From contig MWSW01000010.1 in NCBI GenBank assembly GCA_002050165.1, positions 124,001 through 188,000 of the forward strand: a stretch of 64,000 bases of DNA. The letters run 5' to 3'. This DNA comes from Candidatus Tepidiaquacellales bacterium OLB4/UTCHB1 (GTDB lineage Bacteria; Bacteroidota; Ignavibacteria; Tepidaquicellales; Tepidaquicellaceae). The notes below the pieces were generated by a model. It worked only from the letters and a program-made list of their open reading frames with translations. It had not been told where the DNA came from and ran no database searches. This document shows, one piece after another, positions 46,423-54,828 of the stretch. Positions within the stretch are counted from its first letter, which is position 1. Each line of letters opens with the position of its first letter. Both the position numbers and the translations under genes were made by a program.

Positions 46423-47505
46423 ATGACTGAAATAGAAATAAAAGAGTTACTAAGCAAAGCTCAGGATCCTGACTTATCGTTAGATCTCAGAAGTTTAGAT
46501 TTTATTAAGTCTGTTACATTAAACGGAAACAGACTAAAATTGGATTTAGGTTTAAACAATCCTAACAATCCACATACAGAAGACCTTAAGAGAGAGATAA
46601 TCGCAGAAGTGAAAAAACAATACCCGGATATCTCAGATATTGAAATATCATTTTCGCAAGGTATAACTTCACACGTTGAAAGAAAGAAGTCAAATATAAT
46701 GCCGCAAGTTAAGAATACGATAGCGGTTGCTTCCGGAAAAGGTGGAGTAGGGAAGTCAACGGTAACCGTCAATCTTGCGATATCTCTCATGAATGCGGGG
46801 GCAAGAGTTGGGATTATAGACGCGGATATTTACGGTCCGTCAATTCCGTTGATGATGGGTATAGAAGCACGTCCTGCGGTGCAGGTGATAAACGGGAAGA
46901 ACAAATTAATTCCTGTAATTCAATATGGCATTAAAGTAATGTCAATCGGATTTCTAATGGAAAAAGGTCAGGCTATAGTTTGGCGCGGTCCGATGGCATC
47001 GAGCGCTTTAAAACAATTCATGAGTGAAGTAGTTTGGGAAGAGTTGGACTTTCTGTTATTTGATATGCCGCCGGGGACCGGAGACATTCAACTTACACTC
47101 AGCCAGACTTTACCGCTTACCGGGGCTGTTGTTGTTACCACGCCGCAGGAAATTTCACTTGCCGATGCGAGAAAAGGATACCTGATGTTTGAAAAAGTAA
47201 ATGTTCCGACACTTGGTTTTATTGAAAATATGAGTTACTTCCTGCTGAAAGACGGAACTAAAGAGTATATCTTCGGTGAAGGTGGCGGGAAAAAACTTAG
47301 CGATGAATTCAATACCGAACTATTCGGTGAAATTCCGATTGTAACTGATATAAGGAAATGCAGCGATGATGGAATGCCGATAACCTTATCTAAACCGGAC
47401 GCTGAAGTGGCTAAGATTTATTCAGAAATCTCTCGTAAACTGATTAACAAAGTGAATCTAAGGAATGTTGAAAGTAAATCTGAAGAATTAACTATTGACA
47501 TTTAG
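46423..47505 (+). CDS. Mrp/NBP35 family Fe-S cluster carrier ATPase lacking the CxxC motif
   Basis: 360 residues: an N-terminal MIP18/DUF59 domain (~1-85) and a deviant Walker A P-loop NTPase with SGKGGVGKST at ~104-113 and FDMPPGTGD. ApbC/Mrp proteins load Fe-S clusters onto targets through a CxxC that usually follows ENMSYF. Here that stretch reads ENMSYFLLKDGTKEYIFG, with no cysteine. Bacteroidota Mrp proteins often lack it too, as I recall. The neighbouring Nfu gene supports a Fe-S role. The ATG at 46423 begins the DUF59 domain. Confidence 0.9.
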   Translation: MTEIEIKELLSKAQDPDLSLDLRSLDFIKSVTLNGNRLKLDLGLNNPNNPHTEDLKREIIAEVKKQYPDISDIEISFSQGITSHVERKKSNIMPQVKNTIAVASGKGGVGKSTVTVNLAISLMNAGARVGIIDADIYGPSIPLMMGIEARPAVQVINGKNKLIPVIQYGIKVMSIGFLMEKGQAIVWRGPMASSALKQFMSEVVWEELDFLLFDMPPGTGDIQLTLSQTLPLTGAVVVTTPQEISLADARKGYLMFEKVNVPTLGFIENMSYFLLKDGTKEYIFGEGGGKKLSDEFNTELFGEIPIVTDIRKCSDDGMPITLSKPDAEVAKIYSEISRKLINKVNLRNVESKSEELTIDI

Positions 47506-47742
47506 TTGGAACAGTTGAACGAAGATAACATCAATGCAGTATTAAACAAGCTCAGACCTTATCTTCAACTTGATGGCGGCGATGTAGAGTTTGACAGTAT
47601 TTCAAGCGATAATATTGTAAAACTCCGATTACTTGGTTCTTGTGTTGATTGCCCGTTAAACCAAATGACGCTCCGTGCGGGGATTGAACGTGCGTTAATG
47701 ATGGCTTTCCCTCAAATTAAACGGGTTGAATCAGTCCGATAA
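47506..47742 (+). CDS. NifU C-terminal (Nfu) domain Fe-S scaffold protein
   Basis: 78 residues forming a single Nfu domain. LQLDGGDVEFDSI precedes the cluster ligands in GSCVDCPLNQMTLRAGIERAL (CxxC). Two chains share one [4Fe-4S] cluster through these cysteines and pass it to apo-proteins. The start is TTG directly after the mrp stop; a second TTG 9 nt on is possible. Because the adjacent Mrp lacks its own cysteines, Nfu may supply the cluster-binding function. Its 3' end overlaps the convergent nucleotidyltransferase gene by 31 nt. Confidence 0.92.
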   Translation: MEQLNEDNINAVLNKLRPYLQLDGGDVEFDSISSDNIVKLRLLGSCVDCPLNQMTLRAGIERALMMAFPQIKRVESVR

Positions 47743-48401
47743 GATTTTAGATTCTCGGGTTTCCCCAGGTCAATGAAAAATGCACTGCCAGCGTTAATGC
47801 CTTTTATTGTTTCTCCTTTCATGGTCTCGGAAATGTAGATATCAATGATGTCTAAAAATTCGCGCTTATAACCCGAATTGAAAATTTTATCAGATAGTAT
47901 ATGAATCCCGTTGAATGCAAACTTATTTTCATCTCCATGCTTTGTTCTGCCGGTTAATTTCATAGCATTATCAAATGATAATTTCCTTTCCGTTTGCCTG
48001 TCCTGGATTACAATTGATGCAAACGGTTTTTCTGATATATGGAGCTCTAAAGCTTCCTGTAGATTATAATCCGTTTCAATATCAACATTCATTACAATGA
48101 AATATTCCGAATTGTTAAGAAACTCCGAAGCATTGATAATGGCGCCACCGGTGCCGAGAATTGGTTCCTCGTGCAAAAGTGAAATTTTCCTATCAGTGTA
48201 ATTATCCTCAAAGAATTGTGATATTAACTGGTGGTGGTGATGAATATTTACTACGAACTCTGTTACACCGAACTTTTCGAGGTAATCAATGACGTTTAGT
48301 ATTAAAGGTTTACCTCTATGCTCAACCAATGCTTTGGGTATTCTGTCAGTGATAGGTCTCAGTCGCGTTCCGAAACCTGCAGCAAGAATCATTGCCTTCA
48401 T
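47712..48401 (-). CDS. sugar-phosphate nucleotidyltransferase
   Basis: 229 residues from the ATG at 48401, where the family signature begins (MKAMILAAGFGTRLRPITD, then IPKALVEHRGKPLI). A longer frame would start inside the upstream gene. The fold is the GT-A nucleotidyltransferase domain without the hexapeptide C-terminus, as in MurU, HddC and short GlmU-like enzymes. Other motifs are LLHEEPILGTGGAI and NVDIETDY. Substrate undetermined: MurNAc 1-phosphate, mannose 1-phosphate and heptose 1-phosphate are all possible. The ATGA overlap with the DUF4097 gene supports this start. Confidence 0.88.
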   Translation of the reverse strand: MKAMILAAGFGTRLRPITDRIPKALVEHRGKPLILNVIDYLEKFGVTEFVVNIHHHHQLISQFFEDNYTDRKISLLHEEPILGTGGAIINASEFLNNSEYFIVMNVDIETDYNLQEALELHISEKPFASIVIQDRQTERKLSFDNAMKLTGRTKHGDENKFAFNGIHILSDKIFNSGYKREFLDIIDIYISETMKGETIKGINAGSAFFIDLGKPENLKSYRTDSTRLI

Positions 48402-49276
48402 TTTGAAATCCTGATATCGCCGCTTATTGTGTAACAATCCATTTGAATCGCACCATTTCCGATAGTAGCAGTAATTGACCTTGTCAGCGCTCCCGATGAA
48501 TCTGATCTTCTAAATCCACCGTCTATATCAAGCTCCCCTGAAAATGTCTTAACCCTGAGTGAAACTCCGCTTTGTTCAGTTAAATTAACGGTAATATCAC
48601 CGCTGATTGATGAGAGAGAAATGTTTTGAAGACTTAATCCCGGATTTACATTAATTGAGCCACTTGCAGTCTCAACGCTGACGATTGTACCGACGTTGTT
48701 CATTGAAATATCACCTGATGCCGTGATTAATTTTGATTCACCATCAACGCTGTTTAGAAATATATCTCCTGTGGCTGTAACGATTTCTAACATACCATTT
48801 TGGTTGTGTACATCAACTGAACCATCTCCGGTTTTTACGTCAATATCACCGGTTGAGTTTTCAATTCGGATTTTCCCTTTAAAATGCCGGATGCGTTTGT
48901 TCCCATCAATATTATGTATTGAAATATTACTGTTGTTTGATGAAACTGAAAGATTGTAATAATCGGGAAGAAGCATTTCAATGGTCAGCGTTGATGCTCT
49001 GTCAGTCAGTGAAGAATAATTTTCACCTGAAATTTTTATCCCCCCAGAAGTTTCGAAAACTTTTATCCTTTCCAGATCTGCATTGCTATTGCCGGTTACG
49101 GTAACTTTTGCTGTTTCTGAACTGTTAGAATTAATAATGATATTTATATCCGTAACTTCAATCTCAGCCGTCATTCCGGGAGAAGTTTTAAAGGAATACT
49201 GCTTATTTTTTGTTTGTGCAGATGAATTTATAAATGCGATGATGCAAATTGCAGAGATTAAACTTAAAATTTTCAT
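48398..49276 (-). CDS. exported DUF4097-type beta-helix protein
   Basis: 292 residues with signal peptide MKILSLISAICIIAFINSSAQ. The mature protein is a run of short beta-strand repeats containing 'G(D/S)I' turns (NSTGDIDVKTGDGSVDVHN, TASGDISMNNVG, TASGSINVNP, TISGDIRI), as in DUF4097/DUF4098 adhesin-like proteins. These form right-handed beta-solenoids on the cell surface or in the periplasm. Function is not known. It precedes and overlaps the nucleotidyltransferase gene. Confidence 0.82.
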   Translation of the reverse strand: MKILSLISAICIIAFINSSAQTKNKQYSFKTSPGMTAEIEVTDINIIINSNSSETAKVTVTGNSNADLERIKVFETSGGIKISGENYSSLTDRASTLTIEMLLPDYYNLSVSSNNSNISIHNIDGNKRIRHFKGKIRIENSTGDIDVKTGDGSVDVHNQNGMLEIVTATGDIFLNSVDGESKLITASGDISMNNVGTIVSVETASGSINVNPGLSLQNISLSSISGDITVNLTEQSGVSLRVKTFSGELDIDGGFRRSDSSGALTRSITATIGNGAIQMDCYTISGDIRISK

Positions 49277-49324
49277 AAAATATTTTATAATATATCATAC
49301 GATTCAACTGAGAGAAAGTTGAAT

Positions 49325-49344
49325 TTAACGTTTATAAATGTTAA
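49325..49344. promoter_or_regulatory. candidate operator between the nadA promoter elements
   Basis: TTAACGTTTATAAATGTTAA is a 20-bp palindrome with a single mismatched pair, ending 26 nt before the nadA ATG. It lies between a TTG at 49319-49321 and a partial -7 box TAAGTTAA at 49342-49349 (20-nt spacing), so a bound repressor would block transcription. NAD biosynthesis genes are repressed in many bacteria (NrtR, NiaR, NadR). Which factor, if any, binds here is unknown. The divergent DUF4097 gene could also be the target. Confidence 0.45.
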
Positions 49345-49370
49345 GTTAAATTTATAAAATTAAATTAGCG

Positions 49371-50327
49371 ATGTTAGTAGAGACAAAATCGAATCAAAAA
49401 ACTGATATTGATTACAGAAGCGAAGTACTAAGGTTGAAAGATGAAATGAATGCAGTAATACTTGCACACTATTATCAGGAGTCAGAAATTCAGGATCTTG
49501 CAGATTTTATAGGTGACAGTTTACAGTTATCACAGCAGGCTGAGAAAACAGATGCAGATGTTATAGTTTTCGCAGGTGTACATTTTATGGCAGAAACGGC
49601 AAAAATTCTAAATCCACACAAGCCGGTTTTATTACCAGACCTGAATGCCGGTTGCTCATTAGCTGAAGGTTGTCCAGCACCTTTGTTGCAACAGTTCAAA
49701 GACAAGTATCCCGATCATATACTAATTTCATACATTAATTGTTCAGCGGAAGTAAAAGCAATATCCGACATCATTTGTACATCTTCAAATGTAGAGAAGA
49801 TCATTTCGCAAATTCCGGAGGACAAGCCAATTATGTTTGCGCCTGATAAAAATCTCGGACAGTATATTATGAAAAAGACCGGTAGGGAAATGAAATTATG
49901 GATGGGATCATGCTTTGTTCATGAAACTTTCAGTGGCAGGAAAATTACCCATCTCAAGTTAGAGCATCCCGACGCAAAATTAATTGCGCACCCTGAGTGT
50001 GAAGAAGTAATACTTAAAGAAGCTGAGTTCATCGGGTCAACAAGTTCATTACTGAATCATGTGAAGACAGATCCTGCAAAAAAATTTATTGTTGCCACTG
50101 AACCTGGTATTATATATCAGATGCAGAAAGCAGCACCTGATAAGACGTTTATTCCCGCGCCACCTGAAGCAAGTTGTGCCTGCAATGAATGTCCTTATAT
50201 GAAGTTGAATACGCTTGAGAAATTATATCTGTGTATGAGGGATAGAAAGCCAGAGATTATAATGGATGAAGATTTGATTGTGAGGGCATACAAACCAATC
50301 AAGCGGATGCTCGAGATGAGCAAATAA
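49371..50327 (+). CDS. nadA: quinolinate synthase A
   Basis: Condenses iminoaspartate with dihydroxyacetone phosphate to quinolinate in NAD synthesis, using a [4Fe-4S] cluster. Of the 318 residues, [21 protein letters not shown] opens the first domain. The cluster cysteines appear in [17 protein letters not shown] and [12 protein letters not shown]. nadB and nadC are not in the window. A palindromic site lies in the promoter region. It converges on rnpB, whose 3' end starts 3 nt after the stop. Confidence 0.96.
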   Translation: MLVETKSNQKTDIDYRSEVLRLKDEMNAVILAHYYQESEIQDLADFIGDSLQLSQQAEKTDADVIVFAGVHFMAETAKILNPHKPVLLPDLNAGCSLAEGCPAPLLQQFKDKYPDHILISYINCSAEVKAISDIICTSSNVEKIISQIPEDKPIMFAPDKNLGQYIMKKTGREMKLWMGSCFVHETFSGRKITHLKLEHPDAKLIAHPECEEVILKEAEFIGSTSSLLNHVKTDPAKKFIVATEPGIIYQMQKAAPDKTFIPAPPEASCACNECPYMKLNTLEKLYLCMRDRKPEIIMDEDLIVRAYKPIKRMLEMSK

Positions 50328-50330
50328 CAA

Positions 50331-50711
50331 CTGCTCTGCCAAATAAGCCGGATTCTGTACCGTTTTTTACACGGCAGATAACCATTTATCTTAGTCAGGT
50401 ATCACTACCGGACTTTTTGCAGCCTACCCCGGAAGATTAAAAAGCAAGCAGTAGCTTCATGCTTCCTATACATGGCTTTGCTCCAAATGGGACTGTAAGG
50501 CTGGAAATTCACACTTCCACCGGTCGGCTCTTACCCGGCCATTTCACCCTTACCGTATTTGAACGGAGGTATATTTTCTGTTACAGTTTCCCGATAAAAG
50601 GTTTACACCTATTATCGCCTGGTTATTCACCTGGCACCTCTGCTTTAATGGAGTCCGGACTTTCCTCACTTTCCGATTAACGGAACCGCGCGGTTTCTTA
50701 TGACAGAGCAG
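50331..50711 (-). ncRNA. rnpB: RNase P RNA (catalytic subunit)
   Basis: About 380 nt on the minus strand. The conserved 5' element GAGGAAAGTCCGG is the complement of 50655-50667. The conserved 3' element ACAGAATCCGGCTTAT is the complement of 50343-50358. The ends pair as helix P1: CTGCTCTGTC (50711-50702) with GGCAGAGCAG (50340-50331), including one G-U pair. It processes tRNA 5' ends together with RnpA. It lies 18 nt downstream of the zinc-ribbon gene on the same strand. An open frame on the opposite strand (50459-50680) is not a gene. Confidence 0.95.
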
Positions 50712-50729
50712 TGCAAAATAAAGAACGGT

Positions 50730-51545
50730 TTAATTGCTGACCAGACTTTCGTCAATCAGTATTCTGCCACAGGAGTGGCAGTTGTATATCTTTGTTGATG
50801 CTTTTATTTCAAGCGTTGTTTGCGGCGGGATAGAATTGAAACAACCCATACAATTTCCGTTTCGCACAATGGCAAGGGCTTCACCTTTGTGTCGCTTGTT
50901 AATCTTGTCGTAACTGGTTTGAAATTTTTTATCTAGTTGTGAAAAAAGCGTATTACGTTGAGCTATGAAATTATTCTTCTCCTCAGAATATTCACTGTTA
51001 ACCTCGTCGAGCATTTTCTCCTTCTCTTGTAACTCTTTGGAAAGTTCTAATTGATTTTCAGAGAGAAGCCTTTTCGAGTTCTGTAACTCGCCGACAAGAT
51101 CATCAATCTCATCAATCCTAATTTCATTTTTCTCGATTAATTCCAGTCCGGTATCAATTGATTTTACGATTGTGTCGTATTCTTTATTTGACCTTGCGCT
51201 GTATTTCTGCTCGTCATATTTATTGGCTTTCGCTTTTATCTTTTCATTCTTATCAATCAGATGTTTCTGCTCAGCAAGTAGTTCTCCGATCTCCTGGTCG
51301 TGTTCCTTAATCTTTTGTGCAAGTTCATCAAGCTTTGTTTTTTTATTCTCAATCAATTCCGGCAAATCTCCGATTGTCTCGTCAATTTCGGATAGTTCGC
51401 TGTCAATTTTCATTAACTCATACATTTTCAACAAATCATCCTTTATTGAAACTAAGTCATCTTTTTTAATTTCACTACCGTAGTGAACGATTCGTGCTTC
51501 TTCAGTTTTCTCTTCAGCTTCTTCTTTGTTTTCTTCTGTTAACAT
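50730..51545 (-). CDS. coiled-coil protein with C4-type zinc ribbon
   Basis: 271 residues: a Glu/Lys-rich start, a long coiled coil (~30-205), and a C-terminal zinc ribbon with Cys232, Cys235, Cys256 and Cys259 (CMGC...CHSC). This is the COG1579 family, often encoded next to Nif3 and near rnpB. A nucleic-acid-linked role has been proposed, but its biochemistry is not settled. It overlaps the reduced Nif3 gene by 32 nt and precedes rnpB by 18 nt. Confidence 0.88.
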   Translation of the reverse strand: MLTEENKEEAEEKTEEARIVHYGSEIKKDDLVSIKDDLLKMYELMKIDSELSEIDETIGDLPELIENKKTKLDELAQKIKEHDQEIGELLAEQKHLIDKNEKIKAKANKYDEQKYSARSNKEYDTIVKSIDTGLELIEKNEIRIDEIDDLVGELQNSKRLLSENQLELSKELQEKEKMLDEVNSEYSEEKNNFIAQRNTLFSQLDKKFQTSYDKINKRHKGEALAIVRNGNCMGCFNSIPPQTTLEIKASTKIYNCHSCGRILIDESLVSN

Positions 51546-52164
51546 TATTTAATATTTTAATTTTATATTTTCCTTTTATCAGTTGGATCAAAATATCCGC
51601 ATTATTAAATGAGAGAAAATGTTCATCAGTAGTTAAAACCACAGTTTTTACTTTCTGATTCATTTTTAAATCCTCATCAGTAATTTTTTGATTCAACTTT
51701 TGAATTATTGCCTTAACCGGTAAAACCCGTTTTAATTTTATGAAAATTGTATCCGGGTTTTTTGATAATTTAAAGAACTCGTAAATTTCATATGCAACTT
51801 CTTCATAAGGGTGAGCATTTATCATATTTTCAATTACAGTTTGCAGTAACTCATAGCCGCATTCCATTTCTAACTTATATTCCCGTTCTATGCTCAGTTC
51901 ACCGGCTTTCCCTGAGTATGGTTCCGAATTTTCAAGCGGGAGAAATGTGCCTGTACCAATTGTCCTAAAAGAACAATTCCTGTAGTTTCCAATAACTCCT
52001 GCTCCGGACTTTGACATTGCAATGAAGACTTTCTCTAAATATGATTCGGGAACGAATACGAAAATCTTGTAATGCTTGACTGTTCCATAAGCGATTACTT
52101 TTGAGTCAGTGATTTCATCTTTTTTAAATATTCCGGTTATGCTGTTAGCGCGATTGGTTTTCAT
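51514..52164 (-). CDS. reduced Nif3-like protein keeping mainly the YqfO insert domain
   Basis: 216 residues. The centre (~30-135) is unmistakably the CutA/PII-like insert of YqfO-type Nif3 proteins: VFVPESYLEKVFIAMSKSGA, GVIGNYRNCSFRTIGTGTF and INAHPYEEVAYEIYEF. Full Nif3 proteins of this type have ~370 residues, with metal-binding halves on both sides. Here the N-terminal half is missing (about 28 residues remain). The C-terminal part looks like a worn version of the second half without the histidine/glutamate ligands. GTP cyclohydrolase-like activity is therefore unlikely. It is paired with the zinc-ribbon gene, as in other bacteria. Confidence 0.8.
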   Translation of the reverse strand: MKTNRANSITGIFKKDEITDSKVIAYGTVKHYKIFVFVPESYLEKVFIAMSKSGAGVIGNYRNCSFRTIGTGTFLPLENSEPYSGKAGELSIEREYKLEMECGYELLQTVIENMINAHPYEEVAYEIYEFFKLSKNPDTIFIKLKRVLPVKAIIQKLNQKITDEDLKMNQKVKTVVLTTDEHFLSFNNADILIQLIKGKYKIKILNNVNRRKQRRS

Positions 52165-52184
52165 TTACTAAGTGCGGGCAAAAA

Positions 52185-52211
52185 AAAAGTGTATCTTTCG
52201 GATACACTTTT
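52185..52211 (-). terminator. intrinsic terminator after metF
   Basis: AAAAGTGTATC (52185-52195) and GATACACTTTT (52201-52211) form an 11-bp stem with a 5-nt loop. Read on the minus strand, it is followed by a T run (the A tract at 52180-52188), so it ends transcription from metF before the nif3-like gene. That gene then needs its own promoter. Confidence 0.85.
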
Positions 52212-52299
52212 AAAATTTGGTAATTAGTTCAATCCCAATTATCTTTTTACGTCTCATTGTTAAAATATAATCATGATGTTAAGGAAAATCAATTCAATA

Positions 52300-53250
52300 T
52301 TAAAGTTTTAATTTATCCATTAGCTTCTTTACCGGTTTTATGTTGTGCATAATGTAAAAATGAATGGATGAAACATTGTTGTTCAGAAGTTCTTCGCACT
52401 GCTTTAGCGTCCAGTTAATCCCAATTTCCATAGCATGCTCGGATTTTGATTTAAGTATTTCACCTGAGAGCTCTTCTGGTATGTTTACGAAAAAGTTTTT
52501 TGGTATATTAGTAAGATGTTTTTGTGTAAAAAGTATTTTCAGACCGGGAATAATCGGTACTGTGATACCCGCATCCCTGCACCTTCGGACGTAGTCGAAA
52601 TAATATTTATTATCGAAAAACATTTGCGTAACAATGTATTCGGCACCCGCCTCAACTTTCTTCTTCGCGTATTCAACGTCGAACGATAAGTTCGGTGATT
52701 CGAAATGTTTTTCCGGATAACCGCCTACCCCTATACAGAAATTTGTAGGTGATGCGTTCAAAAGTTCAGTATCAAGGTAAATGCCCTGATTCATTTTACT
52801 GATTTGATCAACCAATTCAATTGCATATCTGTTGGATGTACGTCCATCTGTAAGCGGTTTTATGTACCCGTTATCATCACCACGTATTGCAAGGACATTT
52901 TCGATTCCGAGGTAATTTAGTTCAATCAGTGCATCTTCTGTTTCCTCTTTAGTGAAACCCGTACACAGCAAATGTGGAACAGTATCAATATTATATTTAT
53001 TCTTAATGGCAACACTGATTCCGATTGTGCCTGGTTTCTTTCTTTTAACTTTTTTCCTTATTCCGCTTGCGGTTTCCTCGTAATGAACTTCAGCTGAATG
53101 CGAAGTAACATCAATGAACGGTGGCTCAAACTTTATTAGTTCATCAATAATCTCGAATACTTGCCGTATATCGCCACCGCGTGGAAGCGGGATTATTTCA
53201 AAACTGATTAGCGGTCTGGTTGAGTTTTCTAAGTGTTCAGTTACTTTCAT
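52300..53250 (-). CDS. metF: methylenetetrahydrofolate reductase
   Basis: FAD enzyme reducing methylene-THF to methyl-THF for methionine synthesis. The 316 residues form the (beta/alpha)8 barrel, with ISFEIIPLPRGGD near the start, VTSHSAEVHYEE, IENVLAIRGDDNG, and the AGAEYIVTQMFFDNKYYFDYV segment. The length matches bacterial MetF. It overlaps the 3' end of the upstream TolB-like gene by 14 nt, indicating co-transcription. Confidence 0.95.
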   Translation of the reverse strand: MKVTEHLENSTRPLISFEIIPLPRGGDIRQVFEIIDELIKFEPPFIDVTSHSAEVHYEETASGIRKKVKRKKPGTIGISVAIKNKYNIDTVPHLLCTGFTKEETEDALIELNYLGIENVLAIRGDDNGYIKPLTDGRTSNRYAIELVDQISKMNQGIYLDTELLNASPTNFCIGVGGYPEKHFESPNLSFDVEYAKKKVEAGAEYIVTQMFFDNKYYFDYVRRCRDAGITVPIIPGLKILFTQKHLTNIPKNFFVNIPEELSGEILKSKSEHAMEIGINWTLKQCEELLNNNVSSIHFYIMHNIKPVKKLMDKLKL

Positions 53251-54235
53251 TGTTACTATTTACAAATACATCAGGATGCAAATTCATCCCGGAATTTGCG
53301 ATTATATTATTTTCACCGGTAACTATGTTCAGTGTCCCGATTGAATGTAAGTTTTGTTCGTCGGCATCATAAACAATCGTTTGATTATCAATCCACCTGA
53401 ATACACCTATATTCCCGCCCTTTACGTTGAACTTCTTTTTCCCCGAACCATCGGATAACATAATGTTGAATTCTATATTAGTGTCCTCGATAGAAACAAA
53501 TCCAATATATTTGTCGTCCGGTGAAAATTTAGGTTGTGAGGCACTAGTTATTCCTTTCGTTAAAGGAGTTTCCACACCGTTCTCACAAATGTAAATTGTT
53601 CCCTGAAGGTTATTATTAAAACTTGCGTAAACGTATTTTTGATTGTCGCTTGAGATATCGGGTTCTAGATTTGCATTGCCGTTCATACTGATTTTGCTGA
53701 TGTAATCATCTGACTCGTCATCAACATCCATTCGGAATATACACTTTGAACCCTCGTCGAATCCGGAGAAAACAATGTATCTGCCATCATTTGAAATTAC
53801 CTGTTGTGTAGAGAAGTCAATTGGTGATATAGGTTCTGCATCAGGATCAGTTGGCTTCATTATATATAAAGTCGTTACACCAGCATGATCACCGCTAAAA
53901 ATTATTTCATCACCGGAGTGGCTGAAGACAGGATTATCACCACCGAAAACAAAAAGTGGTTCACTGGCATTGTCCGATAAAACATTATCTACCATGTAAA
54001 TCCTGCCATCGTCAGTTCTGAATACAATTTTATTCCCATCGGGGGACCATCGAGGAAACATACAATTGAACGGTACGTTTGTGATCTGGCGTTTTGAAGA
54101 ACCATCCACATTCATCGTAAACACTTGAAGTAAACCGGTGCTGTTATCAGATGAAACATAGGTGATTTTTGGTTGTGCGAAAGAATGTGAAAAAATGAAA
54201 AGTGAAGTTATAATTGTTAATAGTGTAAATCTCAT
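53237..54235 (-). CDS. exported TolB-like WD40/PD40 beta-propeller protein
   Basis: About 332 residues from the ATG at 54235, which opens the signal peptide MRFTLLTIITSLFIFSHSFAQ. An upstream ATG at 54262 would add 9 residues before it. The mature protein is made of PD40-type blades with repeated 'P(R/K)(W/F)SPD...I.F' units (FPRWSPDGNKIVFRT, QPKFSPDDKYIGFVS). TolB relatives act in the periplasm. This protein lacks the N-terminal TolB domain, so its function is undefined. It is first of a two-gene unit with metF. Two tandem TAACTTTG boxes on the minus strand (around 54345) may contribute to its promoter. Confidence 0.82.
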   Translation of the reverse strand: MRFTLLTIITSLFIFSHSFAQPKITYVSSDNSTGLLQVFTMNVDGSSKRQITNVPFNCMFPRWSPDGNKIVFRTDDGRIYMVDNVLSDNASEPLFVFGGDNPVFSHSGDEIIFSGDHAGVTTLYIMKPTDPDAEPISPIDFSTQQVISNDGRYIVFSGFDEGSKCIFRMDVDDESDDYISKISMNGNANLEPDISSDNQKYVYASFNNNLQGTIYICENGVETPLTKGITSASQPKFSPDDKYIGFVSIEDTNIEFNIMLSDGSGKKKFNVKGGNIGVFRWIDNQTIVYDADEQNLHSIGTLNIVTGENNIIANSGMNLHPDVFVNSNNESN

Positions 54236-54402
54236 TTCCGGAATTTCTTTAAGTAAAACCACAAGTTACCTTTTAATGAAATTTTATTAAAGACTATTAC
54301 ATTGCACTTTTTTAAAATTCCGGTACATAAAAAACTACAATCAAAGTTATCAAAGTTAATGAAGGACATTAAAATTATTGCACGTTTTGTTTAAATTTAA
54401 AA

Positions 54403-54828
54403 ATGACTAAAAGCGAAATTAGAAAAATAATTCCGGAAAGTTCATTTAAATTCTCAACCTCGAGGAGCGGTGGAAAAGGCGGACAGAATATAAACAAAGT
54501 TGAAACGAAAGTTGAACTTGTATATAATATAAAACACAGCAAAGAACTAACGGATGACCAAAAAGCATTTATCACGGGCAATTTAAAAAACCGAATTGAT
54601 AAAAAAGGGAACTTGAGGATAACTTCAGATATACACAGAGCGCAGTTTAAAAATAAACAAACTGTGATAGAAAAGTTCTATACTATCTTTGCAAAAGCGC
54701 TGAAGAAAAAAGCAATAAGAAAAAAAACAACACCAACCTTAGCTTCAAAACTTGAGAATCAGAAGAGCAAACAGGTTCTTTCTGCTAAGAAGAAATTGAG
54801 GAAAGTAAAGCTGGATGATTTATTATGA
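54403..54828 (+). CDS. arfB: ArfB/YaeJ-type peptidyl-tRNA hydrolase (class I RF domain)
   Basis: 141 residues. The GGQ catalytic loop (residues 26-28, in RSGGKGGQNINKVETKVEL) hydrolyses peptidyl-tRNA. No codon-recognition domain is present. The C-terminal ~35 residues are strongly basic (KKKAIRKKTTPTLASKLENQ...), as expected for the tail that probes the empty mRNA channel. It rescues stalled ribosomes. It overlaps pgeF by 4 nt. Confidence 0.92.
   Translation: MTKSEIRKIIPESSFKFSTSRSGGKGGQNINKVETKVELVYNIKHSKELTDDQKAFITGNLKNRIDKKGNLRITSDIHRAQFKNKQTVIEKFYTIFAKALKKKAIRKKTTPTLASKLENQKSKQVLSAKKKLRKVKLDDLL

Noticed and set aside
50459-50680. 73-codon open frame on the + strand
   Set aside because: It lies wholly within the antisense of rnpB, whose conserved elements and P1 pairing are clear.
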